Source of the DNA: Salipiger pallidus
GTDB taxonomy: Bacteria > Pseudomonadota > Alphaproteobacteria > Rhodobacterales > Rhodobacteraceae
NCBI RefSeq assembly: GCF_014643635.1
Contig: NZ_BMJV01000001.1
Location: 620,001-684,000 of the forward strand
Direction: 5' to 3'
DNA: 64,000 bases
Under the pieces are notes generated by a model. That model saw only the letters and a list, made by a program, of their open reading frames with translations. It was not told where the DNA came from and made no database searches. Shown piece by piece: positions 26,762 through 34,560 of this stretch. The first letter of the stretch is position 1, and each line of letters begins with the position of its first letter. The translations under genes and the position numbers were made by a program.

Positions 26762-28045
26762 TCAGCCTTCGTCGCCGTCGGTGGTGGTGTCAGTCTCGGT
26801 GGCACCATCACCGGAGGTTACCCCATTGCCGTCATCGGAGGCGGTCGCGTTATCGGCTGAACCGGCGTCTGCGCCGTCCTGCGCCACATCGCTGACCACC
26901 CCATCATCCGAGATGGTCACCGGCACGGTGCTTACCTCGGCACCGTCCTGAAGGTTGCTCAGGCCGTCCACGATAAGCAACTCGCCGTCCTCGACGCCGT
27001 CCGTCACCACCCAGTCATTGCGGTAGGAACCATCCTCGGTCAGCACCCGTTCATGGGCCGCACCATTCACCGCGACGAAGGCGGTCAGCTCACCGGCGGA
27101 GGAACGCGAGGTCGCACCCTGCGGCACCAGCACAGCCTGAGTGGTCCCTAGCGTCATCTCGACCCTCAGGTACTGGCCGGGCATGATGCGGCGCTCGGGG
27201 TTGTCGAACTGCAGGCGCAGCTCAGAGGAGCCGGTGGTGGTGGAGACACTGGCGCTGGGGCTGACGACGCTGCCCTCGCCAGAATGGGTCTCCCCGGTTT
27301 CCAGTTGCAGATTAAGGCCCAGCCGGTCGCCCCGGGTGAGCGATCCGCTGTCGAAGCGGTTGCGGATCTCGCCGATACGGCGGCTGCTTTCGACCACGTC
27401 CACGTAGATCGGATCAAGCCGCGTGACCGTGGCCAGCGCGTCGGTCTGCGCCTCGGTCACCAGCGTGCCGACAGACACCGTGGGCACCGAGGGGAAGCCG
27501 TCGATGGGGCTGCGGATCTCGGTCCGGTCGAGGTCGAGCCGGGCCACCTCGAGATTGGCTTGCGCTGAACTGAGGTCAGCCTCGGCCTGTTTCAGCGAAA
27601 CCCGGGCGCTGGCCATCTCGTCTTCGGTGATGCCGGTGCCCAGAAGGCGCTCGTAGCGGGTGATGGTGCTTTGCGAGGTGGCCACCGACGCCTCGGCGAG
27701 GTCCACGGCGGCCTGTGCCGCGCTCAGCTGGGCGCGATAGGTGTCGTCCTCGATGCGAAACAGCACGTCCCCGGCGCTGACCGGGCGCCCGTACTCATAG
27801 ACCACCTCGGAGATCATGCCGCCGACGCGGGGACGGATATCCACCTCCTGAAAGGCGACGGCCCGCCCCGGGACGGTCTGGCTGAATGGCACCTGGGCCG
27901 ATTCCAGCGTGACCACTCCAACCTCGGTGGGGCCTCCGCCCCGCATCCCCTGAGTCTTGCCCTCTCCTCCCCAGGACAGCATGGCAACCGTAGCAGCAGT
28001 CATCAGGCCCGCTCTGGCCAGGCGGGCGATGGCAAATCGGGGCAT
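26762..28045 (-). CDS. RND efflux periplasmic adaptor (membrane fusion protein)
   Basis: A 427-residue HlyD/AcrA-type adaptor with an N-terminal export signal (MPRFAIARLARAGLMTAATV). The order is beta-barrel, lipoyl half (VDIRPRVGGMISEVVYEYGRPVSAGDVLFRIED), long alpha hairpin (QAAVDLAEASVATSQ...), second lipoyl half (RTEIRSPIDGF) and membrane-proximal domain. The last 55 residues are unusually acidic and Asp/Ser/Thr-rich (SDDGVVSDVAQDGADAG and so on), not normal for this family. The ATG at 28045 has GAGAGG upstream. Two TetR-type operators at 28137 and 28172 lie about 100 bp ahead. Confidence 0.92.
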   Translation of the reverse strand: MPRFAIARLARAGLMTAATVAMLSWGGEGKTQGMRGGGPTEVGVVTLESAQVPFSQTVPGRAVAFQEVDIRPRVGGMISEVVYEYGRPVSAGDVLFRIEDDTYRAQLSAAQAAVDLAEASVATSQSTITRYERLLGTGITEDEMASARVSLKQAEADLSSAQANLEVARLDLDRTEIRSPIDGFPSVPTVSVGTLVTEAQTDALATVTRLDPIYVDVVESSRRIGEIRNRFDSGSLTRGDRLGLNLQLETGETHSGEGSVVSPSASVSTTTGSSELRLQFDNPERRIMPGQYLRVEMTLGTTQAVLVPQGATSRSSAGELTAFVAVNGAAHERVLTEDGSYRNDWVVTDGVEDGELLIVDGLSNLQDGAEVSTVPVTISDDGVVSDVAQDGADAGSADNATASDDGNGVTSGDGATETDTTTDGDEG

Positions 28046-28136
28046 GGAACCTCTCAGGACGACTTCGGAACAGATGGCTTTCCGGTATGGCACGCTTGAA
28101 GGGCCAGCCTCCGTCGGCGAATTTTGGAGTTTTTTA

Positions 28137-28185
28137 AAACCGTTCGGTTTCACAATGCAAGAGGGATTTAAAAACCGAACGGTTT
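28137..28185. promoter_or_regulatory. pair of AAACCG-N2-CGGTTT operators ahead of the RND operon
   Basis: AAACCGTTCGGTTT at 28137-28150 and AAACCGAACGGTTT at 28172-28185, both 14-bp palindromic sites differing only in the two central bases, with centres 35 bp apart. This is the form expected for a TetR/AcrR-family dimer. They lie between the efflux operon and the divergent gene at 28296, so they could control both. No TetR-family gene is adjacent. Confidence 0.8.
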
Positions 28186-28295
28186 TGTAATTTTCACAAG
28201 TTCGGGATCACGCGGCCCCGCACTGCCCGGACGATAAGACTTGCGCATATCCTCTTCAGCGCCGATCATGTGAGAAGTTGCCAAGGAGCCTGCAC

Positions 28296-28628
28296 ATGCC
28301 GCGCCTGATCCGCCTCTACATCCAGCAATGCCTCGTAGGCTTTGGCCTGTCGGCCGTGTTCGTGAGCGCCCTGCTCTGGGCAGACGTGGCAAACCTGCGC
28401 TATCTCATCACCGGATCGTCGGTCGGACTGATGGCGGGCGGCCTTCTGTGGCTGTTCAACGGGCTGGTGTTTGCCGGGGTGCAATTCGGCATCACAATCA
28501 TGCGCATGGCCGAAGACGACACACCGCCGTCGGGCGGCAGACGGACGCGGGCCCTGCAGCCCATCCGCGTGACGGCGCCCGCGATTGACGCCCGCCGTGA
28601 TGTGCTGTCGCCGCGCCGCAGGGGCTGA
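28296..28628 (+). CDS. small two-helix membrane protein, function unknown
   Basis: 110 residues with two membrane segments (about 12-30, LVGFGLSAVFVSALLWADV, and 40-65, GSSVGLMAGGLLWLFNGLVF) and a basic C-terminal tail. I do not recognise a function. The ATG at 28296 has AGGAG seven bases upstream, which makes it a believable gene. It is divergent from the efflux operon and shares its promoter region, so it may answer to the same regulator. Confidence 0.7.
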   Translation: MPRLIRLYIQQCLVGFGLSAVFVSALLWADVANLRYLITGSSVGLMAGGLLWLFNGLVFAGVQFGITIMRMAEDDTPPSGGRRTRALQPIRVTAPAIDARRDVLSPRRRG

Positions 28629-28721
28629 GAGAAGGCGAGCTTCGCCATTCAAGCACTTGTATGTTCAGGGAAATAAAGTGGCGGGAACCGCGGCAACCGT
28701 GTGGTTATCTCATTCCCGAGG

Positions 28722-28737
28722 ACCTGTATATACAGGT
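28722..28737. repeat. 16-bp perfect palindrome ACCTGTATATACAGGT
   Basis: A perfect palindrome in the 292-bp gap between two convergent genes (stops at 28628 and 28921). It has the look of a protein-binding site, but no gene start lies near it. I see no other feature in this gap. Confidence 0.5.
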
Positions 28738-28920
28738 GGGCGTCAGGTAACCGGACCAGGGCCCGGACAGAGCCAACTCCCTCGGAATTGCTTAAGGCCA
28801 CCGGAATGCAACCGTGTCACGGGAAGCGCAGAAACCCGCCTGATCCGCATGTAGGCCCGCGCCGCCCCGGCGACAATCCCCCGGTTTCATCTTTCTGACA
28901 AAATGCAGCAGAGCGGCAGG

Positions 28921-29685
28921 TCAGCCTGCCGCCTCAGCGTCCGTCTCGCCTTCGGTGGCAAAGCCGTAGCGGTCCAGCTCCTCGGGCAGCAGCACGTAGA
29001 TCTCGTCCGATGGCGTGGTCAGCGCGTGCTGCATCACCAGCGGATCGATTCCCATCTCGTCGAGGTAGACCATCACTTCGCCCTGCCCCCGCTGGATGTC
29101 CTCCACCGCGACGAAGGCCGGAAGATAGGTGTTCTGCCCGAAGTAATGCTGGTGCACCCCGATCGAGGCACCCTCTTCAATCTCGCGGCTCTCCCCCCCG
29201 GCAAAGAGGTAGGGACAGGCGGAATAGCACACTTCGCCGCTGAGCATCCGCGTGCCGATCCCCTGCTCGCGCAAGTGGCGGCCAAGCGCGAGCGCGTCGC
29301 TGACAGAACCGCCGGGGCTTTGCAGGATCAGCGTGGCGACCTCAGGGGCCTGCTCGGCCAGCTGGTCAATGATACGCTCTGCGTCACCAGACGCGATGGC
29401 CCCCTCCAACCGCCAGAGCCCCGGCTCACCGGCCTCGGTCAGGGCGAGCCGTTCGGGCATTTCGCCGGGGTCGCGCAGCGGGTTCAGGGGCGGGCGTTCA
29501 TAATCGGGGTTGTAGACCCGGCGCTGGTCCCCGGGACGCACGGGTTCCGACAAACGCGGAGCCGTCGGGCCGAACCCCGGCAGGCTCAGGCGTCCGCGCA
29601 TGTCTCCCCAGACCAGCATTCCGCCGATGCCGATCTGCAGGGCGAGAATGCCAGTCAGCACCCGCGGGACGGTGAGACCGCGCAT
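28921..29685 (-). CDS. periplasm-facing ClpP/crotonase-fold protein with N-terminal membrane anchor
   Basis: A 254-residue protein with one N-terminal membrane segment (VLTGILALQIGIGGMLVW) and a ClpP-like domain from about residue 90: LILQSPGGSVSDALALGRHL gives the oxyanion Gly-Gly-Ser strand and VCYSACPYLFAGG the position of the nucleophile serine, with GVHQHYFG as a possible His. This resembles a group of alphaproteobacterial membrane-bound ClpP-fold proteins of unknown substrate. Its start overlaps the stop of the preceding membrane gene by one base (TGATG), so the two are translated together. Confidence 0.7.
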   Translation of the reverse strand: MRGLTVPRVLTGILALQIGIGGMLVWGDMRGRLSLPGFGPTAPRLSEPVRPGDQRRVYNPDYERPPLNPLRDPGEMPERLALTEAGEPGLWRLEGAIASGDAERIIDQLAEQAPEVATLILQSPGGSVSDALALGRHLREQGIGTRMLSGEVCYSACPYLFAGGESREIEEGASIGVHQHYFGQNTYLPAFVAVEDIQRGQGEVMVYLDEMGIDPLVMQHALTTPSDEIYVLLPEELDRYGFATEGETDAEAAG

Positions 29686-31043
29686 CAGCCCGAGGTGCCC
29701 TTGATCGGCGTCACCGACGGCTCATGTGCGTCCCTGACCGGGCCCGGAGCCGGTGGGCCGGACAATTCGGCTGGTCCGGGCTCGGCCGGCTCAGGCTCGA
29801 CGGGCTTCTGCGGCATCCGGGCCATGTCGGTTTCCACGTCCCTGAGCGCCGCGACCGCGCCGCGCAGCTCGGCAAGCGTCATGGTATCCTCGACCGAAGT
29901 GCCATCGCGCCCCTCGCGGATCGCCGCCTGCGTGACGGCGAGAATGAACACCAGCACCGCCGGCAGGAGGTCGATGGCGATGGCCCCCGCCCAGGACGGC
30001 ACGAAGTTGCGGGCATAGAGGATAACCGCGTCCGCCGAGGACACTGGCGTGTAGGTTACCTCCTGTGCCGGGATCATGTTGCTGACGTCTCTTGCGGCCT
30101 GCTCCAGCGTAGCGGCGCGGCTTGCAAGCACCTCGAGAACCGAGCTGATCGTGGCGGTCTGGTTGCCGCGGATCTCTTCGGTGCTGCCATCGAGTTCCGG
30201 CAGCACCACAGACGCCGACAGATCCTGCGCCGCCCGTTCCACCAGCGGAGCCACGGACAGCTGGCGCATCTGGGCGATGAGCCCCTGCAGCTGCACCGCG
30301 GCCTCCGAGAACTCGACCGAGCGCGGCTCGACCGGGCCAGGCTCGACCGTGAGGGCGCGCATGCGCGACAAGATGGCGTTGCCCTGCTCGAACGCGCCCT
30401 GCACCAGAGGGGTCTGCTGGGCAATCTGCTGTTCGAGCCCTTCGAGTTCGGCGGATTTCTGGCGCAGCACCCGGAACACGGCACCGCGTCCCGCAAGCCC
30501 CGACAGTGTGCCCTGCGCCTCCTGCTCCGATAGATCTTCAAAGCTCTGCCGCACCCGCGCCACATCCCGCTCAAGCGATTGTGCAGACAGGGCAATTTCG
30601 TGCGTGCGCTCGAGCGAGCCTTGGTATTGCTGAACGGTGGTGGCCAGGTGCTGCTCGACTGCCGCCGAGCCTGCGAGGGCGGCGGCGTTCAGCCAGGACG
30701 ACATCGCGACGATGGCCAGCGACCCCACGCCCATGGCCCCCAGAAGCCCGATGCGGGCCCGCGTCGTGCGGACCGCCGGAAAGAGCCGCATGAGGTAGGA
30801 CCAGAACACGAAAATTCCCACCGATACCGCGACGGAATAGGCGATGGCGGCAAAGACGGACATGGAGCCATTGTCCTCGAGCAGCCCCGACACCCCGAGG
30901 TACGTGTAGATCCCCGAGGCCACCGACAGCACCCCGAGGGCCGTGCCCGAGAAGGTTTCGAGCCAGCCCAGATGATCCTGTAGCTCGCGCGCATGGCGCA
31001 CACCGCGGGCCTTCGCGTGGTTCGGTCCGGTGTCTTCACTCAT
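29685..31043 (-). CDS. four-helix membrane protein with long periplasmic coiled coil, function unknown
   Basis: 452 residues. Three membrane segments lie in the first 140 residues (about 35-55, 68-92 and 105-130), then a 200-residue helical region rich in Ala, Gln and Glu (SLERDVARVRQSFEDLSEQE) that should form coiled coils, then a fourth segment (AIAIDLLPAVLVFILAV) and a Pro/Glu-rich cytoplasmic tail. I do not recognise a family. It is coupled to the ClpP-fold gene downstream, so it may be its membrane partner or substrate adaptor. Start ATG at 31043, with GGGAGAG upstream. Confidence 0.7.
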   Translation of the reverse strand: MSEDTGPNHAKARGVRHARELQDHLGWLETFSGTALGVLSVASGIYTYLGVSGLLEDNGSMSVFAAIAYSVAVSVGIFVFWSYLMRLFPAVRTTRARIGLLGAMGVGSLAIVAMSSWLNAAALAGSAAVEQHLATTVQQYQGSLERTHEIALSAQSLERDVARVRQSFEDLSEQEAQGTLSGLAGRGAVFRVLRQKSAELEGLEQQIAQQTPLVQGAFEQGNAILSRMRALTVEPGPVEPRSVEFSEAAVQLQGLIAQMRQLSVAPLVERAAQDLSASVVLPELDGSTEEIRGNQTATISSVLEVLASRAATLEQAARDVSNMIPAQEVTYTPVSSADAVILYARNFVPSWAGAIAIDLLPAVLVFILAVTQAAIREGRDGTSVEDTMTLAELRGAVAALRDVETDMARMPQKPVEPEPAEPGPAELSGPPAPGPVRDAHEPSVTPIKGTSG

Positions 31044-31125
31044 CAATGCTCTCCCACCATGCATTCAGGAGGAAATAGGCGCTAGGCGCGCTCAAGGAAG
31101 GGTTACCGGCCTCAAGGTTGCATAT

Positions 31126-31140
31126 GTTCACGCATTGTTC
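31126..31140. promoter_or_regulatory. LexA (SOS) box upstream of mmcB
   Basis: GTTC-N7-GTTC (GTTCACGCATTGTTC), the exact alphaproteobacterial LexA site, 13 bp before the mmcB ATG, so LexA would block the promoter or early transcript. Confidence 0.85.
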
Positions 31141-31153
31141 ATATGATGGGCGT

Positions 31154-31630
31154 ATGAACAGCCTGTCCGATCCCATTGTTCCGCCGCCCCTCATGCCCGG
31201 CCAACTCATAGCGCGGGGAGTATGCCGCCACCTCGCCGCAGGCCATGGCTTCGCGGTGATCGAGGAATTCGTGCCTGAACGGGGCAAGCGCGTCGACGTG
31301 ATGGCGCTCGGCCCCAAGGGCGAGATCTGGGTGGTCGAATGCAAGAGCAGCCGCGCCGATTTCATGTCAGATGGCAAGTGGCAGGGCTATCTCGATTGGT
31401 GCGACCGCTATTTCTGGGCGGTGGATGAGCAGTTTCCCACGGATTTGCTGCCCGAAGGGACCGGGCTTATCATCGCCGACGGCTATGATGCTGAAATCCT
31501 GCGCATGGCGCCCGAGACAAAGCTTGCCGGGGCGCGGCGCAATGTGCTGATCCGGAAATTCGCGCAGCATGCGGCCCGCAGGCTGCAAGGGCTGCGCGAT
31601 CCCGGATCTTGTCTTGATGGTCGCGGCTAG
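31154..31630 (+). CDS. mmcB: MmcB-family DNA repair protein
   Basis: A 158-residue protein with a PD-(D/E)XK nuclease-like core: RVDVMALGPKGEIWVVECKSSRADF carries the Asp and the Glu-X-Lys of the active site, followed by GYLDWCDRYFWAVDE. Homologues in Caulobacter are SOS-induced and give mitomycin C resistance. The LexA box 13 bp upstream supports this role. I start at the ATG at 31154 because the upstream alternative at 31118 would place the LexA box inside the gene. Confidence 0.9.
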   Translation: MNSLSDPIVPPPLMPGQLIARGVCRHLAAGHGFAVIEEFVPERGKRVDVMALGPKGEIWVVECKSSRADFMSDGKWQGYLDWCDRYFWAVDEQFPTDLLPEGTGLIIADGYDAEILRMAPETKLAGARRNVLIRKFAQHAARRLQGLRDPGSCLDGRG

Positions 31631-31634
31631 AGGG

Positions 31635-31657
31635 CAAATTCCATACGACGGAATTTG
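31635..31657. terminator. inverted repeat between convergent mmcB and DUF6324 genes
   Basis: CAAATTCC and GGAATTTG, perfect 8-bp arms around a 7-base loop, just after the mmcB stop. It is weak in G+C and without a U-run, so termination is only a possibility. Confidence 0.35.
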
Positions 31658-31672
31658 AGCACGGCCCGGATC

Positions 31673-31864
31673 TCAGCGCTTGGCGTTCTTGCGTGCCACG
31701 GCGATGGCGGCACGAAGCTCCTCGGCGATTTCCTCGGCTTCCTCCGGGTCGAAATCCATCGGGATCTCCAGATCGCCTGCGGTGACGAACAGCCGGATCA
31801 TCCCGTGATCGGTGGGTCCGATCTGCAGGTTCGCCTCGACGTCACGTTCGGTATTGATTCCCAT
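31673..31864 (-). CDS. DUF6324-family small protein
   Basis: 63 residues (MGINTERDVEANLQIGPTDH ...) with a beta-strand-rich N-terminal half and an acidic C-terminal helix (DPEEAEEIAEELRAAIAVARKNAK). The family is of unknown function and restricted mostly to Rhodobacterales. It is convergent with mmcB and is the last host gene before tRNA-His and the integrated element. Confidence 0.75.
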   Translation of the reverse strand: MGINTERDVEANLQIGPTDHGMIRLFVTAGDLEIPMDFDPEEAEEIAEELRAAIAVARKNAKR

Positions 31865-32068
31865 TGTCCTGCCTTCTTCACGCTACCGCTGGTCGGCAAG
31901 GCAAGTAGTGCGCGCGACTACTCATTGCAACCCGCCCCACATACGGCAAGCATCAGGTTGGCCAAGCCCCTGCCTGCCCCGGCCCTGCAGTGATGCCGGA
32001 TCGCATCGAAAAACTACCGGATTTCCGCTTGCATTCGGTTCGGGTGGGCGCTATCTCCCCCGCAACGT

Positions 32069-32145
32069 GCCGCCTTAGCTCAGTAGGTTAGAGCGCTTGA
32101 TTGTGGATCAAGAGGTCTCCCGTTCGAACCGGGAAGGCGGTACCA
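32069..32145 (+). tRNA. tRNA-His (anticodon GTG), integration site of the element
   Basis: Acceptor GCCGCCT/AGGCGGT, anticodon arm CTTGATTGTGGATCAAG (anticodon GTG), T-arm TCCCG TTCGAAC CGGGA, discriminator A and encoded CCA. The G at 32069 forms the mature 5' end region. Its last 47 bases form part of the 49-bp attL repeat, so the tRNA is left intact after integration. Confidence 0.96.
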
Positions 32146-32147
32146 TT
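32099..32147 (+). other. attL core (49 bp, 3' half of tRNA-His)
   Basis: Bases 32099-32147 are identical to 49992-50040. The repeat runs from the anticodon loop through the CCA end of tRNA-His plus two bases. It marks the left edge of a 17.9-kb element. Confidence 0.95.
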
Positions 32148-32200
32148 AAAACAATGGCTTAGCCAAATCTTCTGTATATTTTGGAACCTGTTCAGAGATC

Positions 32201-32219
32201 GGGGTAACGCTCGGGTAAC
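32201..32219 (+). other. putative integrase arm-type sites, left end
   Basis: GGGGTAAC (32201-32208) and CGGGTAAC (32212-32219). The same two octamers, in the other order, occur at 49842 and 49854 near attR. Paired repeats flanking both att cores fit arm-type binding sites of a tyrosine recombinase. The remaining ~180 bp to 32399 hold no gene I can see. Confidence 0.6.
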
Positions 32220-32399
32220 GTTTTCACTCCGCTTCCTAAGCCGTATGGCAACTCGGTTCGCTCGGTCTAAGTGCTCGTGAGGTTACCGAATCGACGTTTT
32301 GATCTCGTCGCGAATAGGCCGGGGATCAGTAGTTATCGGCGATGTGGGCCAGATGATGTCTAAGCGGCGGTCGTAGGTCGGGTCGAAGCCGGACCAGCT

Positions 32400-32732
32400 T
32401 CAGTTAGCCACCCGCACCTGCATCAGTTCTATGAGCCGGTCGAAGCGCGCACCGTCGTCATCGACCACAAGATCAGCCATCGCATGCAGCCAAGGCTCCC
32501 GTTCCTCAGCCGGAATACAGCGGAGCATCTTCTGGAGCGTCTCATCATCCGGCACCTTCACACCGGTGCCGGGAGCCGCTGGCATATTCGAGAGGTCCTG
32601 AATGCTCTTGTACACGCTGTGCTGATTGAGCTCGAGCAGGTCGAGAGCCAGCACGAGTAGCGACAGCGTGCTAGGCGGCATTCCTTCAGTCAGGAAACGT
32701 ATTTTTGCAGTGGCTCGGATACGTTCAGACAT
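32400..32732 (-). CDS. hypothetical cargo protein of the element
   Basis: 110 residues (MSERIRATAKIRFLTEGMPP ...), mostly helical, Leu-rich in the first half (STLSLLVLALDLLELNQ), without signal peptide or recognised motif. The ATG at 32732 has AAGGGA eight bases upstream. It lies between the left att site and the rest of the cargo, on the same strand as the structural operon but 1.9 kb past its end. I do not recognise it. Confidence 0.6.
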   Translation of the reverse strand: MSERIRATAKIRFLTEGMPPSTLSLLVLALDLLELNQHSVYKSIQDLSNMPAAPGTGVKVPDDETLQKMLRCIPAEEREPWLHAMADLVVDDDGARFDRLIELMQVRVAN

Positions 32733-32938
32733 GGGCAAATCCCTTACACGACTGCAGGCAGGTTATCGGATAAGGTCAAGATCCCCTAAACGCTTATAGC
32801 GATATCGGGGCGGCGTCCCACATTACGGCCGCGCCACAGACAAGCCAAACCTCAATGATGGCAGCCCCGCACTTCGCCTTTGCGTGGCGTGGCTGATGGA
32901 GTTTCGTCAGACCACATTTTCATACGCGGGAAATCCAT

Positions 32939-33253
32939 GTGAGTAGTGGTATCACATGGAGACAAATTGCACTGCAAATCGAAGGCGAGGAGCAACCCTT
33001 CTGGGTCATTCAGGACACAGCAGTTACGCTGCCCGGCGATAATGTCAGTCTCGAAAACGCCAACGGCTCCATCAGGCTGTTCACCGCAAAATCTTGCACA
33101 TGGGCGACAGCAAAGCAAGGCCAGCACAGCTTTGGACAGGTCCAGCTGACGTTTGAGGAAAGAAAGTCAGCCGATGGATGGGTGCGCCCGATCTGGTTTG
33201 CCTGCACTGGCGACGATGGGTACCTTGGGGGAGGGTCACTCTTCCTGAAGTAG
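32939..33253 (+). CDS. hypothetical cargo protein (uncertain)
   Basis: A 104-residue frame starting with GTG (MSSGITWRQIALQIEGEEQP ...), beta-strand-like, ending in GYLGGGSLFLK. The ribosome site is poor and the opposite strand also has an open frame, so coding is only probable. No family recognised. Confidence 0.4.
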   Translation: MSSGITWRQIALQIEGEEQPFWVIQDTAVTLPGDNVSLENANGSIRLFTAKSCTWATAKQGQHSFGQVQLTFEERKSADGWVRPIWFACTGDDGYLGGGSLFLK

Positions 33254-33473
33254 CTGAGAGTCCGGGAACGGGTTTTATGTGCCGCACCCTAATGTTGCCT
33301 AAATTCACCTCAGGGCTGTAATTTTGAAAAAGTTGGGCGCTGGGTGTGAAAACGCCCCCCAAAAAGTAGGCTTATATTAGTGAGGGCGGTCGCACGACCT
33401 GAACCGCTCTCACAAGCCAACTCCCGCCCGCGGCAAAAGCCGCAGGCTTCTAGCATTCAAAGGAAGATATTTT

Positions 33474-33758
33474 ATGACTATTCAAGACCATTTCACTGTG
33501 ACGCTTTCCTCTGAAAAGAAGGTTACGCTCGACGCAGTCTATCAGCAAACTGAGGCTCGCTTCTGCTCCCCAGACAAAGCATGGAACGCGCTCATGAAGC
33601 GAGACAGCGTTCAGGCGGCCCCAAATGTCTGCTTGGCACCTCACGAAAACTACCCTGGTTTGACGACTGAAGAGACAAAAGAGCTTTACAACGTGATCGC
33701 CACATATGGACCGCTCTCATGGATAGAGCCAGGAAATCCATATTTTAATAACGTTTGA
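33474..33758 (+). CDS. hypothetical cargo protein
   Basis: 94 residues (MTIQDHFTVTLSSEKKVTLD ...). It has a clear ribosome site (AAAGGAAG, 7 bases before the ATG) and a TATATT-like -10 box about 95 bp upstream (33373). Codon use is clearly more A+T-rich than the surrounding chromosome, a sign of recent acquisition. No motif recognised. A group of hairpins follows directly (33782 onward). Confidence 0.65.
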   Translation: MTIQDHFTVTLSSEKKVTLDAVYQQTEARFCSPDKAWNALMKRDSVQAAPNVCLAPHENYPGLTTEETKELYNVIATYGPLSWIEPGNPYFNNV

Positions 33759-33781
33759 ACAACGATCTTATGCCCATACAA

Positions 33782-33875
33782 CGCCGCCCTTCTCATTGGC
33801 GGCGCTTCAGTTGGACTGTGTGTCCAACTGAACATAGCCCCTTATTTCCTGCCACGTTCACACCTCTGACGTGGC
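33782..33875. repeat. three successive hairpins in the cargo region
   Basis: CGCCGCC/GGCGGCG (33782-33804), TTCAGTTGGAC/GTCCAACTGAA (perfect 11-bp arms, 33806-33832) and GCCACGT/ACGTGGC (33851-33875). The first can end transcription of the 94-residue gene. The 275-bp gap from 33759 to 34033 contains no convincing gene besides these. Confidence 0.65.
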
Positions 33876-34033
33876 GGGCCGGACCTGAACAATCACCCCC
33901 TATTTCCAGCCAAGGTCAGGTCACATCAGGTCAGTGCATCTCGACGGGAGACCTGCCCCCAGCGAGATCAATGCAACCTGATAAACCTCACAGTGCTGAG
34001 TTGTAGGGTGGCATCCACTGCAGCAGTTGATCT

Positions 34034-34450
34034 ATGCAACGTTTCATGGCGATAAAATTTCATCCCGGCCAAGGCGCTGTAGTTCGTTGCGATTACACCA
34101 AGGGAGGCTTCCAGCCTCCGGAGATGGTCAAAATTCGGCCCGCTGTCGTTCTGTGCCAGCGACCAAGATTCCGAAAAGGCCTGCTCACTATCGTACCTCT
34201 CAGCACGAGCGCCCCTGCCCCCCAGATGAACTATCACTGCAAGGTTCATGTCGGGGGGCTTCCGGGTTTTCCCATGCCGGAATGCTGGGTTAAGGCGGAT
34301 ATGATCGCCACGGTTTCCTTTGAACGTGTTGATCTGTTCCGCCTGTCCAGAGACCGACAAACCGGAAGGCGAACATATCTAGAGAAGTTCCTCTCCACGC
34401 ATGACTTTGAGAAAGTTCAAGCATGTGTTCGGGCCGCGCTTAACCTTTAA
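34034..34450 (+). CDS. PemK/MazF-like type II toxin, unpaired
   Basis: A 138-residue protein with the PemK-like pattern: FHPGQGAVVRCDYTKGGFQPP, the family core KIRPAVVLCQRPRFRKGLLTIVPLSTSAP, and WVKADMIATVSFERVDLFRL. MazF/PemK proteins are mRNA interferases and may be toxic unless held by an antitoxin. I find no credible antitoxin gene immediately up- or downstream. The start could be 34034 or the internal ATG at 34046; neither has a strong ribosome site. It could also be a degenerate, inactive family member. Confidence 0.7.
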   Translation: MQRFMAIKFHPGQGAVVRCDYTKGGFQPPEMVKIRPAVVLCQRPRFRKGLLTIVPLSTSAPAPQMNYHCKVHVGGLPGFPMPECWVKADMIATVSFERVDLFRLSRDRQTGRRTYLEKFLSTHDFEKVQACVRAALNL

Positions 34451-34560
34451 AAATATCGCAAGATGCGAGGGGCCGCCGCGCTACCAATCATTGACTTTTC
34501 GCGTATGCACAGCCATGTCAACAGAGTTAGCTCGCGTGTGACACACGCACGTTGAGCCTC

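Noticed and set aside
28722-28737. LuxR-type box or LexA site for the ACCTGTATATACAGGT palindrome
   Set aside because: Lux boxes are about 20 bp with a longer centre, and alphaproteobacterial LexA uses GTTC-N7-GTTC; neither fits.
33755-34006. 83-codon frame as an antitoxin for the PemK-like toxin
   Set aside because: TTG start without ribosome site, runs through three hairpins, and lacks any antitoxin-like domain.
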